Source: an uncultured Opitutia bacterium (GTDB lineage: Bacteria > Verrucomicrobiota > Verrucomicrobiia > Opitutales > UBA953). From it: 50,846 nt of DNA. A model generated the notes under the pieces. The model did not search any database, was not told the DNA's origin, and worked only from the letters and a program-made list of their open reading frames with translations. Below are positions 34,479-44,706 of this stretch, piece after piece (within the stretch, counting starts at the first letter, position 1; every line of letters starts with the position of its first letter). Location: contig CAISXT010000017.1 in NCBI GenBank assembly GCA_903889525.1, forward strand, positions 1 through 50,846, in the 5' to 3' direction. Made by a program: the position numbers and the translations under genes.

Positions 34479-34558
34479 GGGGTCAGAGGTGTGGGTAGGG
34501 GTAGGACAGGGATAAGGGGATAATCGTTCCGTGGAAAGAAGGGAAAGCGGCCGTAAAT

Positions 34559-34586
34559 AGAGTATTGAGTATGGAGTATCGAGTAT
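34559..34586. repeat. Heptamer tandem repeat NGAGTAT x4
   Basis: AGAGTAT TGAGTAT GGAGTAT CGAGTAT; shares 20 nt (ATACTCGATACTCCATACTC on the opposite strand) with 33140-33167. Confidence 0.85.
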
Positions 34587-34660
34587 GGGGAGAGACAAAT
34601 GTCCGGGTTGGGGGCGGCGCAGCACCCAAGGGGAGACCGGGTGGTAAGTTGGTGATGCAT

Positions 34661-34794
34661 TGGGTAGGGATGCGATTGCTATCGCGTCCGCTCGATGCCG
34701 AAGGAGGCGGGTATCCTCGGGTCTTAGCTAGGTATATTGACCTCATGCCTGCGTCCGCGAACGGACGTGATGGCCATCACGTCCCAACCCCTGA
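34661..34794. repeat. Palindromic GGTAGGG element (copy 6)
   Basis: GGGTAGG-GATGCGAT-TGCT-ATCGCGTC-CGCTCG...GTCCGCGAACGGACGTGAT-GGCC-ATCACGTCC-CAACCC. Confidence 0.8.
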
Positions 34795-34851
34795 GGTGTC
34801 TACTTGCTCTCTCCTAATCCAACCCCATATCCCTACCCCTGCCCCTCACAT

Positions 34852-35631
34852 ATGTACCGCTCCCTCCTCACCCTGCTACTTGCCTCCGTGGTCGCTCTGG
34901 CCGCCGAGCCTAATCGTGCCTTGATCTTCTCGAAGACCGCTGGCTTCCGTCACGGAGATTCGATCAAGGTCGGCAATAAACTGCTGGAAGAGCAGTTCAA
35001 GGCCGCCGGCCTCGAAGCCGATATCACCGAAGACGCGGCCGCCTTCACCGCTGAGAACCTCGCGAAGTACCGTGCGGTCGCTTTCATGAGCGTCACGGGA
35101 GATGTCATGGGCGATGTTGTCGCGAAGGACGCGACCAAGGAAGTAAAGGAAGCCTCCGCCAAGGCCGCCCCTGCGCGCCGCGCCGCCTTCCAAGCTTGGA
35201 TGGAAAACGGTGGGGCTTACGTCGGCATCCACGCCGCCTCTGACGCCGGTTCGGCCGAAAAATACTGGCCTTGGTACGCCAACATGGTCGGCGGGCTTTT
35301 CAACGGCCATCCAGCCCAGCAGATCGCCGTGCTCCATCCGCTCGTGAAAGACCACCCCGCCGTGGCCCATCTCTCCGCCGACTGGAAGCGTAAGGACGAG
35401 TGGTATTCCTTCCGCAATCTTTCCCCAGACAATATCGTGCTCCTTGAGATCGACGAAAAAAGCTACAAGGCTGGCAAGGAAATGGGCGAGCACCACCCGA
35501 TGGCTTGGTGCAAGGCTGTCGGCAAGGGTCGCATGTTCTACACCGCGCTCGGCCACACCAAGGAATCCTACTCCGAGCCGGAGTTCATCCAGCACCTCAA
35601 CGGCGGCCTGCTCTGGACGCTGAAGAAGTAA
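34852..35631 (+). CDS. ThuA-like domain secreted protein
   Basis: Signal peptide MYRSLLTLLLASVVALAAE; ALIFSKTAGFRHGDSIKVG, GGAYVGIHAASDAGSAEKYWPWYANMVGGLFNGHP, RMFYTALGHTKESYSEPEF. Confidence 0.92.
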   Translation: MYRSLLTLLLASVVALAAEPNRALIFSKTAGFRHGDSIKVGNKLLEEQFKAAGLEADITEDAAAFTAENLAKYRAVAFMSVTGDVMGDVVAKDATKEVKEASAKAAPARRAAFQAWMENGGAYVGIHAASDAGSAEKYWPWYANMVGGLFNGHPAQQIAVLHPLVKDHPAVAHLSADWKRKDEWYSFRNLSPDNIVLLEIDEKSYKAGKEMGEHHPMAWCKAVGKGRMFYTALGHTKESYSEPEFIQHLNGGLLWTLKK

Positions 35632-35698
35632 GGCGAGCAGACTAAAGGCTGCTCGCGGGTAACTGCTGGCAAGCTGGCAGGCTGCGAAGCAGGGGATC

Positions 35699-35727
35699 AG
35701 GGCCGCCTTCGGGCGGTCCTTTTGTTT
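35699..35727 (+). terminator. Rho-independent terminator of the ThuA-like gene
   Basis: AGGGCCGCC-TTCG-GGCGGTCCT then TTTGTTT. Confidence 0.8.
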
Positions 35728-35853
35728 GGGTAGGGCGGCGATTGCTATCGCCGCCATTCTAAGCCGAGGGCGGAACGACGCCGGGACTTAGTCAGCCTCG
35801 TTGATGTACGCATCTCCGTCCGCGAACGGACGGCTCGGAGAGCCATCCCTACC
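35728..35853. repeat. Palindromic GGTAGGG element (copy 7)
   Basis: GGGTAGGGCGGCGAT-TGCT-ATCGCCGCC...GTCCGCGAACGGACGGCTC-GGA-GAGCCATCC-CTACC. Confidence 0.82.
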
Positions 35854-35901
35854 TGAGAGCCACGAACTGCGATGGGGTGCGCTTCCGAATCTAGCTGCCT
35901 C

Positions 35902-35991
35902 GGGTAGGGCGGCTCTCCGAGCCCGCCGTTGAGCCGATCGAGTTACGTATCTCCGTCCGCGAACGGACGTGATGGTAATCACGTCCCTACC
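35902..35991. repeat. Palindromic GGTAGGG element (copy 8)
   Basis: GGGTAGGGCGGCTC-TCC-GAGCCCGCCGTTGAGCC...GTCCGCGAACGGACGTGAT-GGTA-ATCACGTCC-CTACC. Confidence 0.82.
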
Positions 35992-36003
35992 TCGTGCCTT
36001 TGC

Positions 36004-36780
36004 TTACTTCACACCTTCGAGTTTCTTGATCAGGCGCCCGAGGGCGCCCTTGCTCGCGGCATTCGTCATGGATTGCTCGGCTTCGCGGAGGGCCGCGAGG
36101 TCGGTCGGCTGGGCGAGTTTCAACAAGGCCTTCTGGCATTCGAGGCGCATGATCTCTTCCTTAATCGCGACGCAGAGGGCCCCGGCGATGGTGCGAAGAT
36201 TGCGGGCGACGGCTGCCTTAATGAGCGCGTTGCGGGCGGTGACATCGGCCTTGGTGTCCGTAATCCCGGCGCTGAAGGCATCAGTAACGCCTGGGCCGGC
36301 GACTTTCACCAGGGCGTCCTGGATATTTTCCGCGAGGGCTTCATCTTTCGCCAGTGCCGCGAGAATCGGCACGGCTTTGGCGCCGCCGATTTCAGCCAGG
36401 GCTAGCGCAGCGGGTACGCGCAGCGGGGAATGAGGGGTCGAGGCGAGCGCCGCCACTTGCGCGGTCGCACCAGCGGCCTTCGCTTCGGCGAGCGCGGAAA
36501 GGAGGAGCTGGGCAGTTTGGACATCGGTCGACCCCAGTAGTGCCGCCACTTCTCCGGTTAGTGGCGATGTGGGTTCATCAACGAGTCGTTCGCGAACGTC
36601 ATCAACTGCGGCGAGGCGCACGGCTGGGGTAGCGTCAGCCTTTTTCAGGGCTTCGACCGACTTGCTTGCGCCCTTGCGGAAATCTTTTAGCGCGGCGGTG
36701 TAGGTGGTGTGGTCGACGACTGGACGATCGGCGGCGGCGAGCGAAGCGGCGGCGAGGAGCAGGGAGGCGAGGAGGCGCAT
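36004..36780 (-). CDS. HEAT-repeat-like secreted protein
   Basis: Signal peptide MRLLASLLLAAASLAAA; alanine-rich repeats (ALAEIGGAKAVPILAALAKDEALAENIQDALVKV); start 36780 or 36789. Confidence 0.7.
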   Translation of the reverse strand: MRLLASLLLAAASLAAADRPVVDHTTYTAALKDFRKGASKSVEALKKADATPAVRLAAVDDVRERLVDEPTSPLTGEVAALLGSTDVQTAQLLLSALAEAKAAGATAQVAALASTPHSPLRVPAALALAEIGGAKAVPILAALAKDEALAENIQDALVKVAGPGVTDAFSAGITDTKADVTARNALIKAAVARNLRTIAGALCVAIKEEIMRLECQKALLKLAQPTDLAALREAEQSMTNAASKGALGRLIKKLEGVK

Positions 36781-36852
36781 GTTGCTCATTAGGGGGCAAG
36801 TGGGCACGGGGGCAAGGGGACACGTGCCTACTTGCGCACGCCTCCGCCGGGC

Positions 36853-37998
36853 TTACTTCCGGCGGAAGGGGTAGATCAGCTGCGCCCAATAGCCCTTGGG
36901 GACTGGATGGCCTTCGATGCCGTAACTCTCCGGCCATTTTTTACCAGGCAAGTAATGGGTCCCGAAGAGCCGATCGAAAATCGGAAAGTGAATCGCGAAA
37001 TTCACGTCGATGGCTTCTTTTTCCGCACCGTGGTGCCAGTGGTGGAACTGCGGGGTGACGAGTAGTTGATCTACCCATGGCAGGCGCCAGCCGACGTTTG
37101 CATGGATCAAGGTCGTGTAAAGGTAGGCCAGCATGACGTAGATCTCGATGGCGAGCGGCGTGAACCCGAGGGCAAACATCGGAATCGCCGTGATCGAACG
37201 CATGAGGAGGATTTCCAGGAAGTGCATGCGCGCGCCGGACATCCAGTCCATGCGCTGCGCCGAATGGTGCACGGCATGGAAACGCCAGAGCCAAGGGAAA
37301 TGGTGAAAAGCCCGGTGCCCCCAGTATTGAAAGAAGTCCGCCCCGAGCATGATGGCGGGTACTTGGATGAACAGCGGCAGGTCGGCGACCCATCGTCGGG
37401 TGGCTTCGAGCGGGGTGAGTGTCCCGATCAGTTTGCCCGGAGTCAGCGGGAGGAAGGCGAGCGCCTGGATCATCAGGCTACTGACCAGGACGTAGAAAAC
37501 ATCTTCACGCCATTCATCGCGGAAGATCGGTTGGGTAGGCTGGCGGGGGAAGATACGCTCGATGGGGACGAAAATTAGGCCGGTGAGCAGCACGTTCAGC
37601 GCGAACCAATCGAGCCCGAAGTAAATGGGCAGGGGGGTGCTGGCGTTTGCATTCGTGATGGATTGGCCGATCACGGTGGCCAGCAGGGCGAGGGCGATTC
37701 CCGTGGTGCCGAGGATTTTGGCCTGTCGCAGGGCGAGGCTAGTGGCCGATGACATGAAGCCGGCGACGATGAGGAGGTAGACGCCCAGTTTGAACCACGG
37801 GCCGACTTTGAATGGCGTCAGTTGCGGGGCCGTCAGCAGGTGCCCAGGCGTGCACATAGAGATGACCAAGAGTAGGCCGCCTAAACTTAAGACGATCCCG
37901 AGGACCCCGCTGGCCCAGCCGGAGCCAAAACTCCGTTCGGCGGGTAGGGATTCAATCTCATCACGGATTTTCTGCCGCGTACCATGGAAAGGCTTCAT
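36853..37998 (-). CDS. Sterol desaturase / fatty acid hydroxylase family protein
   Basis: HRAFHHFPWLWRFHAVHHSAQRMDW, LIHANVGW, PQFHHWHHGAEKEAIDVNFAIHFPIFDRLFGTHY histidine motifs. Confidence 0.93.
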   Translation of the reverse strand: MKPFHGTRQKIRDEIESLPAERSFGSGWASGVLGIVLSLGGLLLVISMCTPGHLLTAPQLTPFKVGPWFKLGVYLLIVAGFMSSATSLALRQAKILGTTGIALALLATVIGQSITNANASTPLPIYFGLDWFALNVLLTGLIFVPIERIFPRQPTQPIFRDEWREDVFYVLVSSLMIQALAFLPLTPGKLIGTLTPLEATRRWVADLPLFIQVPAIMLGADFFQYWGHRAFHHFPWLWRFHAVHHSAQRMDWMSGARMHFLEILLMRSITAIPMFALGFTPLAIEIYVMLAYLYTTLIHANVGWRLPWVDQLLVTPQFHHWHHGAEKEAIDVNFAIHFPIFDRLFGTHYLPGKKWPESYGIEGHPVPKGYWAQLIYPFRRK

Positions 37999-38076
37999 CA
38001 GCAGAGTGGGGTGACAGGAGGTAACCCTTTCCGAGAAAGGAAAGCAAAGGTTAATCCCGACGCCGCTCGCCGCGCG

Positions 38077-38520
38077 TTAGCCCTGTAGTTTGCCTGCCTT
38101 CACGGCGATGCCGTACGCGGCGAATTTCACTTTGATCTCATCCCGCACTCGCCTGAATTCTTGAAGAATCTCCTGTTCGGTGCCCTGCGCGTGCGCCGGA
38201 TCGTCGAAGCCCCAGTGGAAGCGGGCAACTTGGCCGGGGTACATTGGGCAGACTTGGTCGGCGTTGCCGCAGACGGTGATGACGACGTCGATGCGGCGCG
38301 GCAAAAACTCATTCATGTGCTTCGACGTGTGTCCGGAGAGGTCGACACCCGCCTCGGCCATGACTTTGATGGATAGCGGGTGGACGTAGCCCGCAGGCTT
38401 CGAGCCGGCACTGAAGACCTCGGCGCTATCGCCGACCGCGGCGCGTAGGAATCCTTCGGCCATGTGGCTGCGGCAGGAATTGCCGGTGCAGAGGACCAGG
38501 ATGGCGGGCTTGGTGGACAT
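38077..38520 (-). CDS. arsC: Arsenate reductase (low-molecular-weight phosphatase type)
   Basis: [64 protein letters not shown]. Confidence 0.93.
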   Translation of the reverse strand: MSTKPAILVLCTGNSCRSHMAEGFLRAAVGDSAEVFSAGSKPAGYVHPLSIKVMAEAGVDLSGHTSKHMNEFLPRRIDVVITVCGNADQVCPMYPGQVARFHWGFDDPAHAQGTEQEILQEFRRVRDEIKVKFAAYGIAVKAGKLQG

Positions 38521-38610
38521 GGCGGGAAATTAGGGGGCATGCGGGCACGGGGGCAAGGGTGAGAAGATGGCTAGGGGCAGGGACAGGGTGGGGTCAGGTT
38601 GATTGTCTCT

Positions 38611-38717
38611 GGTAGGGCGGGTGGTCCTCAACCCGCCGTTGAGCCGACTAGGATCGGAACTCGTTCGAGGGGCTTCGCTCTGTTCACGAACGGACGGCTC
38701 GGAGAGCCGTCCCTCCC
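38611..38717. repeat. Palindromic GGTAGGG element (copy 9)
   Basis: GGTAGGGCGGGTG-GTCCT-CAACCCGCCGTTGAGCC...GAACGGACGGCTC-GGA-GAGCCGTCC-CTCCC. Confidence 0.78.
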
Positions 38718-38763
38718 ATCGGCATGCCTTATTTTCTTTCTCCGCAGGGCGGAGGCTGGCACG

Positions 38764-39765
38764 ATGCCCTTTATGTCCGAGCCACTCCTGACTCTCCGCG
38801 AAAGCAAGACCTCCCCGGTCGGCTCACGTTTCCAGGCCATCTGCGCCCTGGGGGAAATCGCCACCAAGACCGCGAAGACCGGCTCCACCTACTATGAAGC
38901 GGTCATCGCTGATGCGACCGACGACATCAAGGTGCGCGTCTTTGGCGACTCTCCGGTGAAGCCCGTGCTCGTGACGCTTAAGCCCGGCGCGATCGTCCGC
39001 GTGGGCGGCGTGGTCGGCGACTTCAACGGTCGGCCGGATCTCAAGGTCGATATACTTTCGCCGATCACGGATGCCGAGCGCTCCGATCCGGCGATCATGG
39101 GCAAGCTCACCCCGGTCTCGCAGCACGACCCGGTGAAGATGAAGGCGGAACTCGCGGGCATCACCAGCCGCATCCCGCACGCGACCCTGCGCGCCACCGT
39201 GGAATCTGTCCTCGAAGAGCATGGTGAGCGTTTCTACGACGCCGTCGCGGCGCTGGGCATGCACCACGCTTATCGCCACGGCCTACTTGAGCACACGCTG
39301 CGCATGGCCAAGTGCGCCGAAGCCTTGCTGCCACTTTACACCAAGGTTGATCACTCCCTCGCCGTCGCCGGCACCATTCTCCATGACCTCGGCAAGGTCC
39401 AGGAATATTCCCGCCTTGAGCCTGGTATGGCCAAGGCCGGTTTCACCCGCGCGGGCAATCTGCACGGGCACCTCGTCCTCGGCGCCTTCATTGTGCGTAC
39501 GCACGGCACCAAGGTCGGCCTAGAGGCTTCGCTCCTCGAACGCCTTGAGCACATCCTGCTTTCGCACCACACCATGCGCGAATACGGTGCCTGCGCCATC
39601 CCATCGACGCCGGAGGCCGTTTTCGTGGCCCGCATCGATGATATGGACGCCAAGCTTTCCGCCGTGGAAGAAGAGCTCCGCAAGGCGCCTCCCGGTGCCG
39701 AGTTCATGCAGCTGCGCGCGATCGATGGCCAGCTGTTGATCACGCCGCCGAAGACCGGAGTCTAA
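38764..39765 (+). CDS. OB-fold plus HD-domain 3'-5' exoribonuclease (YhaM-like)
   Basis: OB-like N-terminus; HHAYRHGLLEHTLRMAKCAE, AGTILHDLGKVQEYSR; start revised because the track ORF reads through repeat copy 9. Confidence 0.85.
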   Translation: MPFMSEPLLTLRESKTSPVGSRFQAICALGEIATKTAKTGSTYYEAVIADATDDIKVRVFGDSPVKPVLVTLKPGAIVRVGGVVGDFNGRPDLKVDILSPITDAERSDPAIMGKLTPVSQHDPVKMKAELAGITSRIPHATLRATVESVLEEHGERFYDAVAALGMHHAYRHGLLEHTLRMAKCAEALLPLYTKVDHSLAVAGTILHDLGKVQEYSRLEPGMAKAGFTRAGNLHGHLVLGAFIVRTHGTKVGLEASLLERLEHILLSHHTMREYGACAIPSTPEAVFVARIDDMDAKLSAVEEELRKAPPGAEFMQLRAIDGQLLITPPKTGV

Positions 39766-39768
39766 GCC

Positions 39769-40839
39769 ATGGACGTCCGGGAGCTGGATTTCGAACTCCC
39801 GCCTGCACGCATCGCCGCGGAGCCTGCCACGCGTCGCGATGGTTCGCGCCTCCTCGTCGTGCGCCGCGCCACGCGCACCATCGAGCATCGCCTCTTCTCG
39901 GAGCTGCCGGACCTACTTCCCGCGGGCGCCTTGCTCATTCGCAATAACGTCACCGTCCTCAAGGCGCGCCTCTTCGGCGTGCGGCCCACGGGTGGCAAAG
40001 TAGAGTGCCTGTTGCTGCGCCCCACCGCGGACCCGCTCGAATGGTGGTGCCTGCTACGCCCTGGTAAGCGCGCCTCGGACGAGGCTGGCTTCACCATCGA
40101 CGGCTGCCACGCCGTCGCCGTCGAGACCAAGCAGGGTGAATACCGCGTGCGCTTCGGATTGCCCGTCGGCGAGACCGTGCAGGGGCTCGCTGACCGCGTG
40201 GGCGAACTCCCGCTACCACCTTACATTGTCGAAGCGCGCAAAGAGCGCGGCTTGGCCGCGGCCGACGACGCCGCGCGCTACCAGACCGTCTATGCAGACC
40301 CCAGTGCCGCGCGGGCGGCGGCCGCGCCCACGGCTGGCCTGCATTTCACGCCCGAGTTGCTCGCTGTGCTCAAGGCGCGCGGCCACGATGCATTCGATCT
40401 CGTCTTGGATGTCGGCCCGGGGACATTTCAACCCGTCTCCGTCGATCATCTCGATCAGCACGTCATGCACTCTGAGGCGTATCGGATTCCCGCCGCCACC
40501 ATGGCGGCATTGCGGGACCGCCGGCCGCGTCTCGCCGTAGGGACGACCTCCGTGCGAGCGAGCGAGGATGCTTTTCGTAAGACGCAGGGCTTCGCGCAGG
40601 CCGCGGGTGATTTCAGTTCGGAGGCCTCCCTCTTCATTCGGCCCGGCGATACCATCGGCTGTTGCGAGCACCTCCTGACTAACTTTCACCTCCCGCGGTC
40701 GACGCTCCTCTGCCTCGTCGCCGCCTTCCTCACCCCTGGCTCGCCGGAAGGGCTCGCCTGGCTCAAGGAGATCTACGCCGAAGCCATCGCGCGCGAATAC
40801 CGTTTCTTCAGCTACGGTGACGCCATGCTGATTCTGTGA
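39769..40839 (+). CDS. queA: S-adenosylmethionine:tRNA ribosyltransferase-isomerase
   Basis: [66 protein letters not shown]. Confidence 0.96.
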   Translation: MDVRELDFELPPARIAAEPATRRDGSRLLVVRRATRTIEHRLFSELPDLLPAGALLIRNNVTVLKARLFGVRPTGGKVECLLLRPTADPLEWWCLLRPGKRASDEAGFTIDGCHAVAVETKQGEYRVRFGLPVGETVQGLADRVGELPLPPYIVEARKERGLAAADDAARYQTVYADPSAARAAAAPTAGLHFTPELLAVLKARGHDAFDLVLDVGPGTFQPVSVDHLDQHVMHSEAYRIPAATMAALRDRRPRLAVGTTSVRASEDAFRKTQGFAQAAGDFSSEASLFIRPGDTIGCCEHLLTNFHLPRSTLLCLVAAFLTPGSPEGLAWLKEIYAEAIAREYRFFSYGDAMLIL

Positions 40840-40842
40840 GGA

Positions 40843-41862
40843 TTAGGGTTCGTTGATACTGAGATCTGACTGTTCCTCCAGTGGGCGGCTCTTATCCCAC
40901 TTCAGTCGATTTTTATTCAGTGCAAGCTCGAGGCCTCGATCATTAGGCTTGGCGTTAAAATAGTAAGTAAAGCGTAGCTTAGTGTAGGAGTAGCTAATGG
41001 GCCCGACAATTTTCGCGTAATGGGCGGAAGCAATCGAACCATCGGTATTCATTTTTACCCGGGTTCTCAGGAAAAACCCTGGCTCCTTCCGCTCATCGGC
41101 TAGCAGATGGCGCGAGGTGAAGTTGTTCGTTAAGTTGGGTTGGTAATTACTTTCCGGCGCAACGGGTGGCATGCTTAGCTGGCAGTAGGGCCAGAACTTT
41201 GGCTCGGGGATGATTCCGGAGCCTGGCTCGGGAAAAGCGATTTCCACTTTCGAATTCCAGTGGCCAAAGTGTCGGGCGAATTGTTCCGTGGTGAGATTGC
41301 GGTAGTCAGGATGCTGGCGATTGAAGGCGAGGGCCTCTGGCTCCATCCTCCATCCCTCTTGGACGGATGTGGTGCGGAAGCGGATATCCGTGACCTCCCC
41401 TTTACCAAAAGGTGGCAACATATCCCCCTTCTCGAAGTCATAACTGATCCAGGTATTCTCCGGGTAATTGCCGCCAGTAAAACGCAGGTATACCTTCCGG
41501 GCATGGAGAGAGGTTGGCTGCACCCGCCGTGGCAGGGCGAAAGTGTAGGACTGCTTTTCATCGAAGTGACAGATGCCGTACCATTCGTCGACCAAGCAGG
41601 GGTAGTGGCCGTCTTTCTTGATATCAATCCGGCTGAGGCACATGTCCGCGTTCGCCGTGAAGACGACCTTCCCGTCGACCCCGCTTTTACTTTCAATGAG
41701 CTTATCGCTGGAGTAGCGTGGGTCATTGCGGCGACCCAGGACGATACGGAGTCCGGCGTCAGCGACGGGGCTTCCGTCCTCGTCGGTGATCCGGATGGTG
41801 AATTCTGTGGCCGCCGCCGAAAGTGCGGCGACGAGGAGAAGCAGGGAGGGTAGTAGGTTCAT
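40843..41862 (-). CDS. Secreted hypothetical protein with N-terminal Ig/carboxypeptidase-regulatory-like domain
   Basis: Signal peptide; [22 protein letters not shown]; 4-bp overlap with upstream gene. Confidence 0.65.
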   Translation of the reverse strand: MNLLPSLLLLVAALSAAATEFTIRITDEDGSPVADAGLRIVLGRRNDPRYSSDKLIESKSGVDGKVVFTANADMCLSRIDIKKDGHYPCLVDEWYGICHFDEKQSYTFALPRRVQPTSLHARKVYLRFTGGNYPENTWISYDFEKGDMLPPFGKGEVTDIRFRTTSVQEGWRMEPEALAFNRQHPDYRNLTTEQFARHFGHWNSKVEIAFPEPGSGIIPEPKFWPYCQLSMPPVAPESNYQPNLTNNFTSRHLLADERKEPGFFLRTRVKMNTDGSIASAHYAKIVGPISYSYTKLRFTYYFNAKPNDRGLELALNKNRLKWDKSRPLEEQSDLSINEP

Positions 41863-44516
41863 TTGAGTTGGCCGCGGTCAATGATGATTTGGAAGAGTGG
41901 GTGGACGAAGGGAAGGGCGACGTTTTTGTAGTCGCTATGTAGCCAGCGGCCGTGAGTTTTCTCCGCCTTGTGGCCATCGGTCGGCCAGCGCGAGCCGGGG
42001 GTTCGACCCGCAGCTTCCAGGTTGAAGTTTTCGTGCTTGGTCGGCGGCCCGGGGAGATTGCTCTCCAGTGGCAGTGGCACAGCCCCAGCGGCAAAGGTCA
42101 TGGCTGGAAGCCCTCTGGCCAGTAGGTCATAGCGTACTAGGCGATCGTCCAGCAGCGGTGAAGGTCGTCGCGGTCGCGCATCATGCAGCCACTTTTCGAC
42201 GAACGGCCGGAAGAATGAATCATTCATGAGCTGGGGGGTCGAAATTTTATCCGCCGTGGCAGGGGCGAGGTGCTCATAGTAGCCTCCGGTCCCGTTTGAT
42301 TGCGAACCCGGCACATACGGGCCCCTCCACGCGTTATTGAATCCCCAGCCGCCTTGACCACGCTCCATGGCAGGGCTGGCGAGGGAGCGGGACCAGCCAA
42401 CGCCCTTTAGCATCTCCTGCGTTTTCCATACGCCGTAATCCACCGCCCGGCCGGCCCAGAGCGTGGACAGTACGGCTGCGGATTCTGTCGCAGGCGGGCA
42501 ATTGGTGACATCTTCCCCTGGCGAGTAGCAGTTAGTTAAGGGCACAAGGTCCCGCGCGCGGCTGAAGCAGTTTTTCCATGTATAGGCGCGGCGTTGATCG
42601 TCCAGCGCGAAGAGCTTATACCAGTCGGCCGCGTAGAGCCTCCGTGTATAACCGCGCCATACTTTCTCCGTCATCTGTTCTGACTGAATTGGGTCGGCGG
42701 AATCGCCCGAGATGGCTTCGATGGGCATGGCGGCATTGAGGGGAAAATATTTGGCCGGCGTGAAGCCTGCTTGGACGCTCTGGGCAGCGACGATATTGCC
42801 GAGGCTATGCGCGATGAGTACGGAACGAGCAGGATCCAGGAAGCCAAGTGACTTGGCGAGTGTATCGCCGCTCTGGAAAGCGTGGAAGACAGCCTTGTGA
42901 TAATCCAGTCCAGTGTCGCCATTCCAGGTCACGCCGACAAATCGAGCCTGGCTGCCCATGGTGTAGAGTCGTTTGAAAGTCTCGGCCTGCCAGCCGCGCG
43001 CGGTATCCCCATCGACGTTATAACCGTGAATCATCAACACCCAGCGATGGGCGGTTTCCGTGTCTGGGAGTCCTGCTGGCTCGCCGGGCAGGTTCGGTCG
43101 GCCGGGTCTTCTGGGTAAGACAGGCCGGCCATCGATATCCCGAGCGCAGAAGTTCAGGCTCAGGTGGCGATACATGGTTTCCACTGGTACAATTGCGATA
43201 GGTAGTTCGAATGTCGCGACCACTTGACCGGCGTTGACGATTTCGATGCACGCCGGTCGATTGGTCGGTTTGTTTGCTTCCACCAGAAGCACGCCGCCGT
43301 TTCTCTCGCCCATGCCGTTGACGAATGCCTTGGTGAGTTCGATTCGCCCTTGCGCGTCTGGCATGCCCACGTTGGCGGTATTGATGTCGCCGATACCATC
43401 AGGTCCGTAGACATGGATATCCGGCTGGCGGTGGATGGAGCCGGCGGTTAACGCCGCGAGGCCTGTCTCGGTGGCCTGAAGGGCTTTATCTTCATTCCGG
43501 AGAAAATACTGATAGCCATCGTCAGGGCTAAAGGCGTGGACGAGCCGTCCGATATTGAGATTGAGAGCGAAGAAATCGATCAAGTCGCGGAGGCCATTGA
43601 TCCCTTTACGGCTGGCGTCCGACTGGCCGCTAGGTCGACCCGGGATATCGGCACGCTCTTGTGACTCGCCTTCATCGGAGTCGTCATTCACCCAAAATCG
43701 AAACGGCTTTCCACCGCTGGGCCGTTCGTCTGGTGAGATAATCCCATCGCGATCGACATCGACCTCGAGGCCCGCCTTGAGCACGGCAACCTGCAGGACT
43801 TCGTAGCGACCCGGACCACTTCGGTCTGGGATGATTTGCATGATGAGGGGGCGACCTTCATCTGCTTTAAGAAGTTCGAAGCTCAGGGCAAAATACCGCC
43901 AGTCCGCGCCCACCGCGTAGGGGGTCTTTTTCCTAAGGAGCGTCCGCCCGCCTTCGGTAAGGATGGTGACCTCGTAGGTTTGGATTTCGTTGCGGGGGTT
44001 GAGTAGCACGCGCTGTTCCCAGACGAGTGCATACGCTCCGCTCTTCAATCCATTTGCGGTCAACTTGGCGGCCATGTGCTCAGGGGCGTTGGCGGGTGCG
44101 AAGTATTGGCCGGAATAGCTTTCGCCTGATGGATCCGCCGGAGAATCGGGCGGCCGAGTGGAGGCGCCAAAGAGCACGCTCAAGGGCAGGCGTTTAATAG
44201 CTGGTGCGGTATTAGCGGCCAGCCCTCTGGTCGCAGAGTTTAAGACGATTGTATGCGGGTTGTCATGCGGATCCAGCGGGTCAGTCCCAGCTACAACCTC
44301 TTCTCCGTCGTCGTAGCCGTCTCCGTCCGTATCGGGGTTAAATGGGTCAGTCCCGATCAGCCGCTCATCCTCGTCCGAAATTCCATCGCCGTCGGAATCA
44401 ATCAGGTTGAGCGAGGGAAGGGGGGCCGGCGAGTGACTGGCCGCGAAACCGGAGTGAGCCAGCAGTAGGCAAGTGAGTGCGCCCACAAGTTGGCGCCAGG
44501 ATAAGGTCAGAAGCAT
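41859..44516 (-). CDS. Secreted protein with thrombospondin type 3-like Ca-binding repeats and an alpha/beta-hydrolase-like domain
   Basis: [69 protein letters not shown] and [16 protein letters not shown]. Confidence 0.8.
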   Translation of the reverse strand: MLLTLSWRQLVGALTCLLLAHSGFAASHSPAPLPSLNLIDSDGDGISDEDERLIGTDPFNPDTDGDGYDDGEEVVAGTDPLDPHDNPHTIVLNSATRGLAANTAPAIKRLPLSVLFGASTRPPDSPADPSGESYSGQYFAPANAPEHMAAKLTANGLKSGAYALVWEQRVLLNPRNEIQTYEVTILTEGGRTLLRKKTPYAVGADWRYFALSFELLKADEGRPLIMQIIPDRSGPGRYEVLQVAVLKAGLEVDVDRDGIISPDERPSGGKPFRFWVNDDSDEGESQERADIPGRPSGQSDASRKGINGLRDLIDFFALNLNIGRLVHAFSPDDGYQYFLRNEDKALQATETGLAALTAGSIHRQPDIHVYGPDGIGDINTANVGMPDAQGRIELTKAFVNGMGERNGGVLLVEANKPTNRPACIEIVNAGQVVATFELPIAIVPVETMYRHLSLNFCARDIDGRPVLPRRPGRPNLPGEPAGLPDTETAHRWVLMIHGYNVDGDTARGWQAETFKRLYTMGSQARFVGVTWNGDTGLDYHKAVFHAFQSGDTLAKSLGFLDPARSVLIAHSLGNIVAAQSVQAGFTPAKYFPLNAAMPIEAISGDSADPIQSEQMTEKVWRGYTRRLYAADWYKLFALDDQRRAYTWKNCFSRARDLVPLTNCYSPGEDVTNCPPATESAAVLSTLWAGRAVDYGVWKTQEMLKGVGWSRSLASPAMERGQGGWGFNNAWRGPYVPGSQSNGTGGYYEHLAPATADKISTPQLMNDSFFRPFVEKWLHDARPRRPSPLLDDRLVRYDLLARGLPAMTFAAGAVPLPLESNLPGPPTKHENFNLEAAGRTPGSRWPTDGHKAEKTHGRWLHSDYKNVALPFVHPLFQIIIDRGQLK

Positions 44517-44706
44517 GACCCATCTCAGAATAAGACCTTTCCCGAAAAAACAATCTCCAGAATCTGAGGTGTTTGTGATGGGGAATGCGCAGGGTGTCAG
44601 CGTGGGATGTGGGTCTGGGCTTTATGGCTGGCTTCGGGCTTTTAAATTGAACTTAAAGCGCCTCCCTCGGTTGACCCTGCAACCAGGCGGGTTTCATAGT
44701 GTCGGT

